NCBI GenBank assembly: GCA_934654815.1
Contig: CAKUGU010000006.1
Span: 1-64,000 of the forward strand
Direction of reading: 5' to 3'
Source of the DNA: an uncultured Ellagibacter sp.
GTDB lineage: Bacteria > Actinomycetota > Coriobacteriia > Coriobacteriales > Eggerthellaceae
DNA: 64,000 nt
Shown here: positions 1-8,146 of the stretch, one piece after another
How positions within the stretch are numbered: the first letter of the stretch is position 1
Layout: the number at the start of each line of letters is the position of its first letter
Translations under genes and position numbers: made by a program
Notes under the pieces: generated by a model
The model's database searches: none
The model's input: only the letters and a program-made list of their open reading frames with translations
Told to the model about the DNA's origin: nothing

Positions 1-416
<416 letters not shown>

Positions 417-451
417 TTAAGAGAGCCTATCTCTGTAATATGAACCTTAGT

Positions 452-457
452 ATTGTA
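452..457 (-). promoter_or_regulatory. possible -10 element for gyrB
   Basis: Read on the minus strand this is TACAAT, about 50 bases before the gyrB start, in the gap between the DciA-like gene and gyrB. No clear -35 box was seen, so this is a weak prediction. Confidence 0.35.
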
Positions 458-521
458 CCATAGAAGAGAGAAACAGCGTGTTTAAGGGGGTTCTAAAGCC
501 TTCTAGCGGCCGATTCTCCCC

Positions 522-1064
522 TTATTCGTCATTTTCTTTGGCCTCTCCCTTTTTCCATTCCCTATCGGCGACCATCGCCCTTGCAAGAGCCTTGCGAAGC
601 ACGCGGTCCTCTATTGGCGCGCAGAGGCCGTCAACTTCGGCTTGCTCGGCCGCGGATAAGGGAACGGGGTTCGCTGTTTCACGTGAAACAGCTTTGCTTT
701 CCCGTGCGAACGGATGTCTCTTCCTCATGTCGAACCGCGAAGGGAACGTCCTGAACGCCTCGACTTCCTCGCCGAAACGCTCCTTCATCCTCAGCACGAT
801 CAATTCCTGACGGCAATGGACGTCCGACCGGAAGTCTCCGTCATCCATGTAGACCATCAGCGTCCGCATGCCGTCGTCGTCCGTGATGTACACGGCGTTC
901 ACATGGTCGAGCACGTAGGGGGCGACGTCTTTGTAAACGTGTTCGATTGCGTCCTTCCACATCGCCTGAACCTTCGCGGCGCGGCGCGCGATGAGCGTTT
1001 TCTCGTCGGTCGGGAAACGTGAGGACATCTTCTCGAGTTCTTGGCCCAGCTTCTTCATGCTCAC
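522..1064 (-). CDS. DUF721 / DciA-like protein
   Basis: A 180-residue DUF721-type protein in the recF-gyrB interval, the usual place for this family in actinobacteria. Characterised DciA proteins help load the replicative helicase, and that role is inferred here from family and position. The first ~110 residues form the conserved part (LIARRAAKVQAMWKDAI, then VNAVYI and DGMRTLMVYMDD). Residues 126-130 are VSRET, encoded by a perfect parS site, in a poorly conserved linker. Its ATG overlaps the recF stop as ATGA, so the two are translationally coupled; a second ATG two codons later is an alternative start. Confidence 0.75.
   Translation of the reverse strand: MSMKKLGQELEKMSSRFPTDEKTLIARRAAKVQAMWKDAIEHVYKDVAPYVLDHVNAVYITDDDGMRTLMVYMDDGDFRSDVHCRQELIVLRMKERFGEEVEAFRTFPSRFDMRKRHPFARESKAVSRETANPVPLSAAEQAEVDGLCAPIEDRVLRKALARAMVADREWKKGEAKENDE
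675..690. promoter_or_regulatory. parS: parS site inside the DciA-like gene
   Basis: A perfect TGTTTCACGTGAAACA, within a 20-bp palindrome (GC...GC flanks). It is translated as VSRET on the minus strand. ParB, encoded at 11281-12393, is the expected binder. Confidence 0.9.
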
Positions 1065-2173
1065 AGCGCACCCTCCCTCTTCGGCAATTCGACGACGCGT
1101 GCGTTCTCGAGGAGCGATTGGTCGAAGTACGCGAGGTTGGCGGTCGTGATGAACGTCTGCACATCGCCCGAGATGAATTCAACCAAGGCATGCCGCCTGA
1201 ACGCGTCGAGCTCGCTCATCACGTCGTCGAGCAGCAGGATAGGCTTCTGGTCGAGCACGTCTTCGATGATCGCGGCCTCGGCAAGCTTGTACGCCAAGAC
1301 GACGGACCGCTGCTGACCCTGGCTGCCGAACAGCGACGCGTCCTGTCCCTCGATTGAAAAGTCGATCCTGTCCGCGTGGGGCCCGACGAGGCTTCGTTTC
1401 CGGGCGATCTCTTCCCCGCGACGCTCTTCAAGCGCGTGAGCGAGTTCTTCACGTGCCTCTTCGCGGGAAAACGTCGATGTTTCACGTGAAACATCCGCTT
1501 GCCAGGAAGGCGTGTACCGGGCAGAAAGGTTTTCCCCGTGCGCTATGTCGGCATAGCGCCGCGCGATCTCGGGGGAAAGCTTCGCGAAGAGCGCGGCGCG
1601 GTAGCACGACAGCTGCGCGCCGCATGTCACGAGCGTCTCGTTGATGCTGTCGAGGAATGCTGCCGACGTTCCCTCCTTCAGAAGGCGGTTCTTGTAGCGG
1701 ACGACCTTCTCGTAATCTTTCTTTATAAGGTAATGGTTGGCCGACAGCTGCGAGCCAAGCGCGTCGAGGGCCGCGCGGCGCGTGCCCATCGAGCCCTTCA
1801 CCAATTCGAGGTCGTCAGGGGTGAAGGCGACCGAAGGCATGAGGCCCTTCAGGTCGGCAGGGCGTTTCGCCTTGCCATTCAGCGTGTACTTCCGCTTGTG
1901 ATCCTGCAACGTCATCGCGACGTCGAGCAGCCGATCGCCGTCGGTGATGCGCGCTTGCGTGCGCGAAGCCTGTGCGCCGCGGCGGACGACCTGATCGATC
2001 GTTGGGTGACGGAACGACGTGAGGGACGTCATGAGCTGGATCCCCTCGATGATGTTCGTCTTCCCCACCGCGTTAGGGCCGACGAGCACCGTGAGCGGCC
2101 CTATTCCCGCCAGCTCGAAGTGCTCGTAGTTCCTGAAATCGGTAAGCTTTATATCCTCAACGCGCAGCGTCAC
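1061..2173 (-). CDS. recF: DNA replication/repair protein RecF
   Basis: SMC-like ATPase that helps load RecA at gaps. The 370-residue length is normal for RecF. The N-terminus has the Walker A motif GPNAVGKTN (residues ~33-41), and the C-terminal part has the ABC-type signature SQGQQRSV and the Walker B-like PILLLDDVMSELD. It overlaps dnaN by 4 bases upstream and the DciA-like gene by 4 bases downstream, so the cluster is one operon. A perfect parS site lies inside it and gives the peptide VSRET around residue 230, in a variable region. Confidence 0.97.
   Translation of the reverse strand: MTLRVEDIKLTDFRNYEHFELAGIGPLTVLVGPNAVGKTNIIEGIQLMTSLTSFRHPTIDQVVRRGAQASRTQARITDGDRLLDVAMTLQDHKRKYTLNGKAKRPADLKGLMPSVAFTPDDLELVKGSMGTRRAALDALGSQLSANHYLIKKDYEKVVRYKNRLLKEGTSAAFLDSINETLVTCGAQLSCYRAALFAKLSPEIARRYADIAHGENLSARYTPSWQADVSRETSTFSREEAREELAHALEERRGEEIARKRSLVGPHADRIDFSIEGQDASLFGSQGQQRSVVLAYKLAEAAIIEDVLDQKPILLLDDVMSELDAFRRHALVEFISGDVQTFITTANLAYFDQSLLENARVVELPKREGAL
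1478..1493. promoter_or_regulatory. parS: parS site inside recF
   Basis: A perfect TGTTTCACGTGAAACA within a 20-bp palindrome (GATG...CATC). It is read as DVSRET in RecF. Confidence 0.9.
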
Positions 2174-3270
2174 GAGATGCGCACCGGCATGACGAGATAC
2201 AGATAGTTCTCGGCGCCGTCGATCCTGAAGATTCCCGGTTCGCGGGAAGATCCCACCTCAAGCGTCACCGTGTCGCCCGGCATGACCGAAAGTCCGTCGA
2301 GCACATAGGCGTAATTGAAGGCGATTTCGGCGTCTTCGCCCTCGACCCCACAGGAAAGCGTTTCCTGGGCGGAGCCGACGTCTTGGGAGGCGGCGGAGAG
2401 TTGGACGGTCTGGGAAGCCGCGTTGATGTCGAACTTCACCGGAGTCGAAGCCGACCCGAGCAGCGACGTGCGCTTCACGGCGGCGACGAGACGGTCGACA
2501 TCGATCTTCGCGCGGGTGGCGTGCTTGCCGGAAAGCAGCTGCTTGTAGTTGGGGAAATTGCCTTCGATACGGCGATTGATGAATACCGTGTCACCGCAGC
2601 TCACGAGGATCTGGTTCTGAGCCAAGGCGATCTGCACCGTCGACTCGATTTTCGGGAGCGAGGCGATGTCTTGCAGAAACGACCCGGAGATGACGGCCTC
2701 GAACTCGTCGGCAGACGGATTCTCGAGCTTGACTTCGGTCAACGCCAGGCGATATGAGTCGGTCGCGACCATCTTGAAGCTATCTTCTTCGAGCGTTACC
2801 AGCGCGCCGGTGAGGATGGCGCGGCTTTCGTCCTTCGACACCGAACGGGCGACACGTTTCACCATGGAAGCGAACTGCGCGAACGGCACCTCGATGCGCT
2901 GGGACACGTCGACGTGCGGGAAACCGGGAAAGTCCTCGTAGTTGAGCGCTTTGATGGAGAACGACGAGGAATCGCAGGTGATGAGCGCGTTGTCCTCGTC
3001 GGCCTCGACGTGCACCGCCGCATCGGGCAGGTTCTTCACGATGTCGGAGAACAGCTTGCCGGGAACGACGGCCTTCCCTTCCGCCTCGACGAGGGCCGCC
3101 GTGGTGTATTGGATGGAAAGCTCGAGGTCGGTCGTCTGAAGAACGAGGGAATCGCCCACGGCCTCGATGAGAACGCCCGACAGGACGGGAAGCGTCGAGC
3201 GCGTCGATACGCCTTTTATCACGATTGCGAGCGCGTTTTGCAACTCGGTTTTATTGATGCTGAACTTCAA
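2170..3270 (-). CDS. dnaN: DNA polymerase III sliding clamp (beta)
   Basis: Processivity clamp of the replisome. I choose the TTG at 3270-3268: it gives MKFSINKTELQNAL, 366 residues, the usual clamp length. The only upstream in-frame ATG (3306) would put the ribosome binding site GGAGAGAAGG inside the gene. The three clamp domains are visible, ending in YLYLVMPVRIS, close to the family C-terminus. It is the first gene of the leftward dnaN-recF-dciA operon and points away from the candidate origin, divergent from dnaA. Confidence 0.96.
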   Translation of the reverse strand: MKFSINKTELQNALAIVIKGVSTRSTLPVLSGVLIEAVGDSLVLQTTDLELSIQYTTAALVEAEGKAVVPGKLFSDIVKNLPDAAVHVEADEDNALITCDSSSFSIKALNYEDFPGFPHVDVSQRIEVPFAQFASMVKRVARSVSKDESRAILTGALVTLEEDSFKMVATDSYRLALTEVKLENPSADEFEAVISGSFLQDIASLPKIESTVQIALAQNQILVSCGDTVFINRRIEGNFPNYKQLLSGKHATRAKIDVDRLVAAVKRTSLLGSASTPVKFDINAASQTVQLSAASQDVGSAQETLSCGVEGEDAEIAFNYAYVLDGLSVMPGDTVTLEVGSSREPGIFRIDGAENYLYLVMPVRIS

Positions 3271-3306
3271 GAGCGTTCCTTCTCTCCTCGTTTGCTTTGC
3301 CGCCAT

Positions 3307-4009
3307 TATACAAGGTTGACAACTTCCCCGCGCGCCGATGGCTTTCCAAAGGGAAAATACGCTTTCGGTTGAAAATTCCGTTTCACGAAAACCGAAGCAA
3401 TGAATATTCAGGAAGAAAAAAGGCGGCTGAAAACGTAAATGGGGGCTTTTCCCCTTTCCTGGCGGCGTTGATTCCTTAAGAAATGTGGAAACAGTTGAAA
3501 ACCTCGGATTTACTCGTGAATCGATGTTGAAAACCCTTGATTCGCCCCAGATTATGGTAGGTTGCTACACGAATATTTACAACGCTCTGACCTGGTATTT
3601 CTTATTTCTATATACCGTTTCACCTGGGGTTTTAACTTTTAAGGAAAACGTCGCTCCCACCCATTGCAAAGCCTTCGCCTTGTTTTTTCTCCGTTCACCC
3701 GGTCCGTTCCTCACCGTTCGCGGAGCCATCAGGGGAAACATCCTTTTCCTGAAAGTCAATGAGTATTTCAACATTTCCACGTTCAAGCTGCCGAACTTTT
3801 CATTCCGTTTTTCAACGTTTTCCACTTTTATTGAATTAAATGTTGAAAAGTTTGAAAACGCCACGTCGTTTTCAACATCGTTTTCAATAGAAAGTGAATT
3901 TCCCCTCTTTTCAACACGGGAAATCGCAGGTGGGCTTCTTTCAATGTTGAAAAACAGGTACAATACCAACGAATAAATCTGGAAAACGCTGAATAAATGG
4001 ACTACTGCC
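3307..4009. other. candidate oriC, left lobe
   Basis: About 700 bases without a credible gene, between divergent dnaN and the ATPase-dnaA block. It carries the 9-mer TTTTCAACA five times without mismatch: plus strand at 3869-3877 and 3908-3916, minus strand at 3525-3533, 3841-3849 and 3945-3953. Near copies lie at 3368, 3493, 3765 and 3809. TTTTCCACT at 3818-3826 and TGTGGAAAC at 3484-3492 are closer to the standard DnaA box. Most copies lie in an AT-rich stretch at 3760-3960. The divergent gene orientation fits bidirectional replication from here. Open frames on both strands in this gap follow the repeat-rich sequence and show no recognisable protein. Confidence 0.65.
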
Positions 4010-5116
4010 TTGAACACTCTGAATGAAAATTCACCGGAAGAATCGACGGAAGAAGCCTCTGAGCAGGGTGCTTTCGATTACACCTACGTCTCGTCCGTCG
4101 CGCGCATCGCGCTCTACGACGATTTGCGCAGCGCCCCGCGCGTAACCGAGATCATGCCGGCGCCGACCGCCGACTACATCGAGGCGCTCGCGACCACCGT
4201 CTACGAACAAGCAAAGTCTCAGGGCGGGACCATCCCCTACACCGTCATCCGCGAGGTTTCAGAGAATTTCATCCACGCGCGATTCGTCGAGATCATCGTG
4301 TCCATCCTCGACGGGGGCAATACCATCCGCTTCGCCGACCAGGGGCCGGGCATCAAGAACAAGGACAAGGCCCAGCTTCCTGGCTTCTCTTCCGCCATCG
4401 AGCCGATGAAGAGCTATATCCGTGGCGTCGGGTCGGGCCTGCCCATCGTGCGCGACTATCTGGAATTTTCCCACGGCACCATCTCCATCGAGGACAACAT
4501 GGGGCAGGGAGCCGTCGTCACCATCAGCCTGAAAGGCGAGGACGGCCAATCGCGAGCCGCGAGCCTCGACCCCATCGATTCGGAAGAGCCCGCCCGCCGG
4601 GAACAGCCGCAGCAGCCGACGTCGGCGCGTCAAATCGTAGCGAACCAGGTGATTCCCCAGGTCGCGGCGGCGACGATGCCTCAGCAGCAATACGCCCAGG
4701 TGCAGCCCCAGATGTACCAGCCGGTCGCGCAAATCGCGCCCGTCCAGACGTACCCGCAGCAGACGGCGGGCTACGCCCAGATTCAGCCGCAGCAAGCGTA
4801 CCAGCAGCAGGCGCCCCAGACGTACGCGGCGCAGGGCTTTTCCCAGGGCTTCCAGTCCCCTTACGCGGTGCAGCCCCAGCAGCCTCAGCGCATGGCGATG
4901 CCCCAGCTCAGCCAACGCGAGCGCGAGTTTCTGAACGCGTTTCTCGCGAAGGGGGCGCTCGGCGTGACCGATCTGGCTCGCCTGACGGGGGCACCTGCGT
5001 CGAGCACCCACTCCACGCTGACGAAGCTCGAGGAGGAAGGGCTCGTCGAGATGGCGGAAGGGCAGAAGAAGCGCGTCCTCACCGACTTCGGTTTCGCCGT
5101 CGCGGAATCCATGTAG
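4010..5116 (+). CDS. GHKL-type ATPase with Q/P-rich linker and C-terminal winged helix
   Basis: A 368-residue protein directly upstream of dnaA. Residues ~75-185 form a Bergerat-fold ATP-binding domain: N box EVSENFIHARF, G1 DQGPGI, G2 GVGSGLPI and a G3-like GQGAVVTI. Residues ~195-300 are a low-complexity Gln/Pro/Tyr/Ala linker. Residues ~305-368 look like a MarR-type winged helix (LGVTDLARLTGAPASSTHSTLTKLEEEGLV). The start is a TTG at 4010 because no in-frame ATG lies upstream; the ribosome binding site is weak. It sits just right of the DnaA-box-like repeats, 90 bases before dnaA. The ATPase resembles anti-sigma/histidine kinase domains, but no kinase dimerisation domain is seen. Function is unknown; a role in regulating dnaA or the origin is inferred from position only. 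Confidence 0.85.
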   Translation: MNTLNENSPEESTEEASEQGAFDYTYVSSVARIALYDDLRSAPRVTEIMPAPTADYIEALATTVYEQAKSQGGTIPYTVIREVSENFIHARFVEIIVSILDGGNTIRFADQGPGIKNKDKAQLPGFSSAIEPMKSYIRGVGSGLPIVRDYLEFSHGTISIEDNMGQGAVVTISLKGEDGQSRAASLDPIDSEEPARREQPQQPTSARQIVANQVIPQVAAATMPQQQYAQVQPQMYQPVAQIAPVQTYPQQTAGYAQIQPQQAYQQQAPQTYAAQGFSQGFQSPYAVQPQQPQRMAMPQLSQREREFLNAFLAKGALGVTDLARLTGAPASSTHSTLTKLEEEGLVEMAEGQKKRVLTDFGFAVAESM

Positions 5117-5206
5117 CGCGCACGCCCTCGCATGCGGACCGCGCTTTGAAGCGCCGCCTTGTTTTGGATACAATCGAAAGCACGTAGTTTCGTTCGGGAG
5201 AACATC

Positions 5207-6847
5207 ATGGACAGCTCTGAGCTCTATCATATGTGGGAAGGCGTCTGCAGCCAGGTAAAAAGCTACAGCGACGTCGACGCGTCTCAGGTCAACGCGTTTT
5301 TCTCGCGTCTCGCCCCACAGGCGATGAGCGAGGGCTTCCTCATGCTCACCGCCGACAACGACTTCATCAAGAGCTGGGTCGAGCGCCGCTACCTCGAAAC
5401 GATCAAGAAGGCCCTGAGCGACCTGTACCACGTGCCGTTCACCGTGCTCATCGAGGTCGACGCCGCAGCGACCGAGTCCGCCGTCGCCGAGGCGATGGGT
5501 TCGGCCCCCTCCTCCATCCCACATGCGGGCGGCGCGGGCGAAGGCGCCGGAAACGCGGCCGAGCACCCCGCCCCCACCGCGCTTGCAGGAGGCAACATGC
5601 CCGCCACGGGAGGTCCCGCCGTCGCGCCAACCCCCGCAGAGCAAGAAGCGTCCCGCGCCGACACCCCGCAAACAACCCCGCAAAGCGGCGTTTCAGCAGC
5701 TCAAGACCATATCGATGCAGGAACGGCGAACACGGAGAGCAACGAGCGGAGCCACGAGGAAAGCGCCAGCGAGCACCACAAAGCCGCCGTCGAGGGCCCG
5801 GCATCGCTCACGTTCGAGAACTTCGTCATCGGCGACTCGAACCGCATGGCGTATTCCATGGCCGTCGCCGTCGCGGAAACGCCGGGTAAGGCGCATCTGA
5901 ATCCCCTGTTCATCTACGGGAAAAGCGGCCTCGGGAAAACGCACCTGCTGCGCGCCATTCAGAACTACATACGCAAGACGCAGCCGAACCTCACCGCCGT
6001 GTACGTGGATTCCGCCGAGCTCCTTTCCGATTACATGGAGGCTTCGGCCGCGCACGACAAGGAGAAGTCGAGCTACAAGAACTTCAAGAACCGCTACGAG
6101 GAAGCGGACGTGCTGCTTATCGACGACGTGCAGTACCTGCAGGGCAAGAAGCAGACGCTCGACATCGTCTTCCAGATCTTCAACAAGATGACTGACCAGG
6201 GGAAACAGGTCGTGTTGTCCGCTGACCGCGCGCCGAAGAACATCGACATCGACGAGCGGTACAAAAGCCGTTTCAACTCCGGCGGCACGTTCGACATCCA
6301 ACCGCCCGAGATCGAGACGAAACTCGGGATCGTGAAGAGCTTCATCGACGAATACCGGGAGAACGAGGGAAGCTCTTCCTTCTCCATCCCGTTGGAAATT
6401 CAGATGTACATCGCCGAGAATTCGAGTTCCAACATCCGCGAGCTCAAAAGCGCCGTCACGAAGATGATCTACCAGATGACCTTCTTCAACCAGCCGGACC
6501 TAAGCCTCGATGAGGCGAAAAGCCTGCTCGAAAGCCATTTCTCGGGAGGCCCGTCGAAACGGGTGACCGTCGCCGACGTGCAACGCGAGATCGAGAACTA
6601 CTACAAGATCAGCCACAGCGACATGGTCGGGCGCTGTCGCCAGCGCAACGTGAACTACGCGCGCAAGATGGCGATCTATCTTTGCCGGCAGCTGCTCGAT
6701 TTGCCCTACGCCGACATCGGGGAGAAGTTCAACCGCGATCATTCCACCATCCTGCACCTCGTGAACGACGTCGAGAAGCAGCTCAAGGAAAGCCGCGACA
6801 TGAACGAGGAAATCGAATCGCTCAGGACCATCATCCGCGAGCTGTAG
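5207..6847 (+). CDS. dnaA: chromosomal replication initiator DnaA
   Basis: AAA+ initiator that binds oriC boxes and melts the origin. 546 residues: domain I (1-85), a long low-complexity domain II (~95-205), the AAA+ domain with Walker A GKSGLGKTH and Walker B VLLIDDVQYL, and DNA-binding domain IV. The ATG at 5207 with CGGGAG upstream is preferred to an earlier in-frame ATG at 5159. In domain IV the usual ARPRQ is NYARK, the DHTT signature is DHST (residues 511-514), and the helix-turn-helix residues LP that precede EIG in E. coli are YA. These changes may match the unusual box sequence on either side. Transcription ends at a hairpin at 6865. Confidence 0.98.
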   Translation: MDSSELYHMWEGVCSQVKSYSDVDASQVNAFFSRLAPQAMSEGFLMLTADNDFIKSWVERRYLETIKKALSDLYHVPFTVLIEVDAAATESAVAEAMGSAPSSIPHAGGAGEGAGNAAEHPAPTALAGGNMPATGGPAVAPTPAEQEASRADTPQTTPQSGVSAAQDHIDAGTANTESNERSHEESASEHHKAAVEGPASLTFENFVIGDSNRMAYSMAVAVAETPGKAHLNPLFIYGKSGLGKTHLLRAIQNYIRKTQPNLTAVYVDSAELLSDYMEASAAHDKEKSSYKNFKNRYEEADVLLIDDVQYLQGKKQTLDIVFQIFNKMTDQGKQVVLSADRAPKNIDIDERYKSRFNSGGTFDIQPPEIETKLGIVKSFIDEYRENEGSSSFSIPLEIQMYIAENSSSNIRELKSAVTKMIYQMTFFNQPDLSLDEAKSLLESHFSGGPSKRVTVADVQREIENYYKISHSDMVGRCRQRNVNYARKMAIYLCRQLLDLPYADIGEKFNRDHSTILHLVNDVEKQLKESRDMNEEIESLRTIIREL

Positions 6848-6864
6848 ACATTCCACTTATCACG

Positions 6865-6891
6865 AAAAGCCACGTCAAACGTGGCTTTTTT
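6865..6891 (+). terminator. Rho-independent terminator of dnaA
   Basis: The 11-bp stem AAAAGCCACGT / ACGTGGCTTTT with loop CAA is followed by a T run, 18 bases after the dnaA stop. Confidence 0.85.
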
Positions 6892-7330
6892 AGTGGGAAG
6901 AGTGTTGAAAGGGGTCTCAAAGCATAAAGGCGGACAGGGGAAACGGGCGACGCAAGGGGCGAGAGAGCACGATGGCGTTCGAGGAGGCTGTTCAAAAGAC
7001 GGTTCCAACGCGTCTCAAAACCTGAGGAAAACACGCATATCGCTGTTGAAAGATAACAAAACCGATAAAATCGGTTGAAACGCATGACATCTTCTCCACG
7101 GATGAAAGAGGTAAAGAAACCTACATTGACCTGCGATTTCGACGCTTTTCAACATTTCAACCGCGCTTATTATTGTTATTGTAAGAAACATAGATATATA
7201 TAAAGAAAGGGCGAGAAAAGAAATGAGGGGCGAACGCATCGCCTTGAGAGTCGAACCCGAGCCTGTGAAATCTTTCTAAAATGCTCTGTTCATCGCCCTA
7301 TTCTGTGTTATATAATTCAGAAGTTACTCT
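6892..7330. other. candidate oriC, right lobe, with AT-rich unwinding element
   Basis: About 440 non-coding bases between the dnaA terminator and the rpmH promoter. It has a perfect TTTTCAACA at 7146-7154 and near copies TGTTGAAAG at 6903 and 7043. Directly after the perfect box comes a strongly AT-rich run at about 7166-7204, including TAGATATATATAAAG, a plausible unwinding element. A two-lobe origin flanking dnaA is known in Bacillus; that parallel is inference. Confidence 0.5.
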
Positions 7331-7352
7331 GCATACATTGTGCATACAGTGA
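7331..7352 (+). repeat. short direct repeat upstream of rpmH
   Basis: TGCATACA occurs at 7330-7337 and again at 7341-7348, in the leader of rpmH, downstream of the TATAAT-like element at about 7310. It may be a regulator site; no more can be said. Confidence 0.3.
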
Positions 7353-7370
7353 AATGAAAGGGATAGAGAT

Positions 7371-7505
7371 ATGAAACGCACTTATCAGCCGAACAAGCGC
7401 AAGCGTGCTAAATGCCACGGCTTCCGTTCTCGCATGGCAACCAAGGGCGGCCGCGCCGTGCTCAAGGCTCGCCGCAACAAGGGCCGCAAGCGCCTCACCG
7501 TGTAG
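7371..7505 (+). CDS. rpmH: 50S ribosomal protein L34
   Basis: 44 residues starting [14 protein letters not shown], the invariant L34 start, and ending RKRLTV. It is a small basic large-subunit ribosomal protein. It is the first gene of rpmH-rnpA-yidD-yidC-khpB, with GAAAGGGATAGAG before the ATG. Confidence 0.98.
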   Translation: MKRTYQPNKRKRAKCHGFRSRMATKGGRAVLKARRNKGRKRLTV

Positions 7506-7517
7506 GTAGGCTCTTCG

Positions 7518-7871
7518 TTGGATGTCATTAAATCCAGCGCAGAAATCTCCGAGCTCTTCGCGAGAGGGAAACGCCTAAGCACACCTTTCCTCACGCTTAT
7601 CTACGCTCCGGAGAAAAACGAGGGGGCAGTGCAACACGACCGACACGGTCGTGTTGCTTTTATTGCAGGCAAAAAGTCGGGCAACGCCGTATGGCGCAAT
7701 TCCGCGAAGCGCCGCATGCGCGCTCTTTGCCGCGAGCTCAACGGCCCCTGGACGGGCTATGACGTGATATTTCTCGCGAAGTCGTCCGTCACCCGCGCGT
7801 CTTATAGTAAAGTGCTAACGGTATGTGCCAAGGTTGTCGAACGCTCTGAATTGGTCAGCGAAAGGGACTAA
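7518..7871 (+). CDS. rnpA: ribonuclease P protein component
   Basis: Protein cofactor of RNase P in tRNA 5' maturation. 117 residues from a TTG start, MDVIKSSAEISELFARGKRLSTPFL. The family signature is visible around NSAKRRMRALCREL (the RNR-type basic helix). It starts 12 bases after rpmH and ends 2 bases before yidD. The first part (KSSAEISELFARGKR) aligns with the usual RnpA N-terminus, which supports the TTG. Confidence 0.95.
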   Translation: MDVIKSSAEISELFARGKRLSTPFLTLIYAPEKNEGAVQHDRHGRVAFIAGKKSGNAVWRNSAKRRMRALCRELNGPWTGYDVIFLAKSSVTRASYSKVLTVCAKVVERSELVSERD

Positions 7872-7873
7872 CC

Positions 7874-8116
7874 ATGGTCGATATGCGCAGCGCATTGAAG
7901 CAGGCTCCCACCAAGGTTGCTCTTTTGCTCATCACGTTCTATCGCGCGGCCATCTCGCCTCTTTTCCCTTCATGCTGCCGGTTCACGCCGACCTGCTCCG
8001 AGTACGCTCTCATCGCGTTTCGCCGCTACGGGTTCCGCAAGGGCTTCGTCCTTACCGCAAAGCGCATCCTGAAGTGCCGTCCGGGAGGGCCTTACGGATA
8101 CGATCCGGTGCCGTAG
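7874..8116 (+). CDS. yidD: membrane protein insertion efficiency factor YidD
   Basis: 80 residues with the family core FYRAAISPLFPSCCRFTPTCSEYALIAFRRYG and the C-terminal RILKCRPGGPYGYDPVP. YidD aids YidC-dependent insertion at the inner membrane. It lies in the conserved order rnpA-yidD-yidC. Confidence 0.97.
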   Translation: MVDMRSALKQAPTKVALLLITFYRAAISPLFPSCCRFTPTCSEYALIAFRRYGFRKGFVLTAKRILKCRPGGPYGYDPVP

Positions 8117-8146
8117 GGCTCCCTTTGGTATATAGAAGGGAATAAC

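Noticed and set aside
3485..4017. Open frames on both strands in the dnaN-ATPase gap (163 and 146 codons)
   Set aside because: They follow the repeated TTTTCAAC-type sequence, have no ribosome binding site or known motif, and overlap each other.
4259..5683. Long minus-strand open frame under the ATPase gene and dnaA
   Set aside because: It is Arg/His/Leu-rich shadow coding typical of high-GC DNA; the plus-strand genes are certain.
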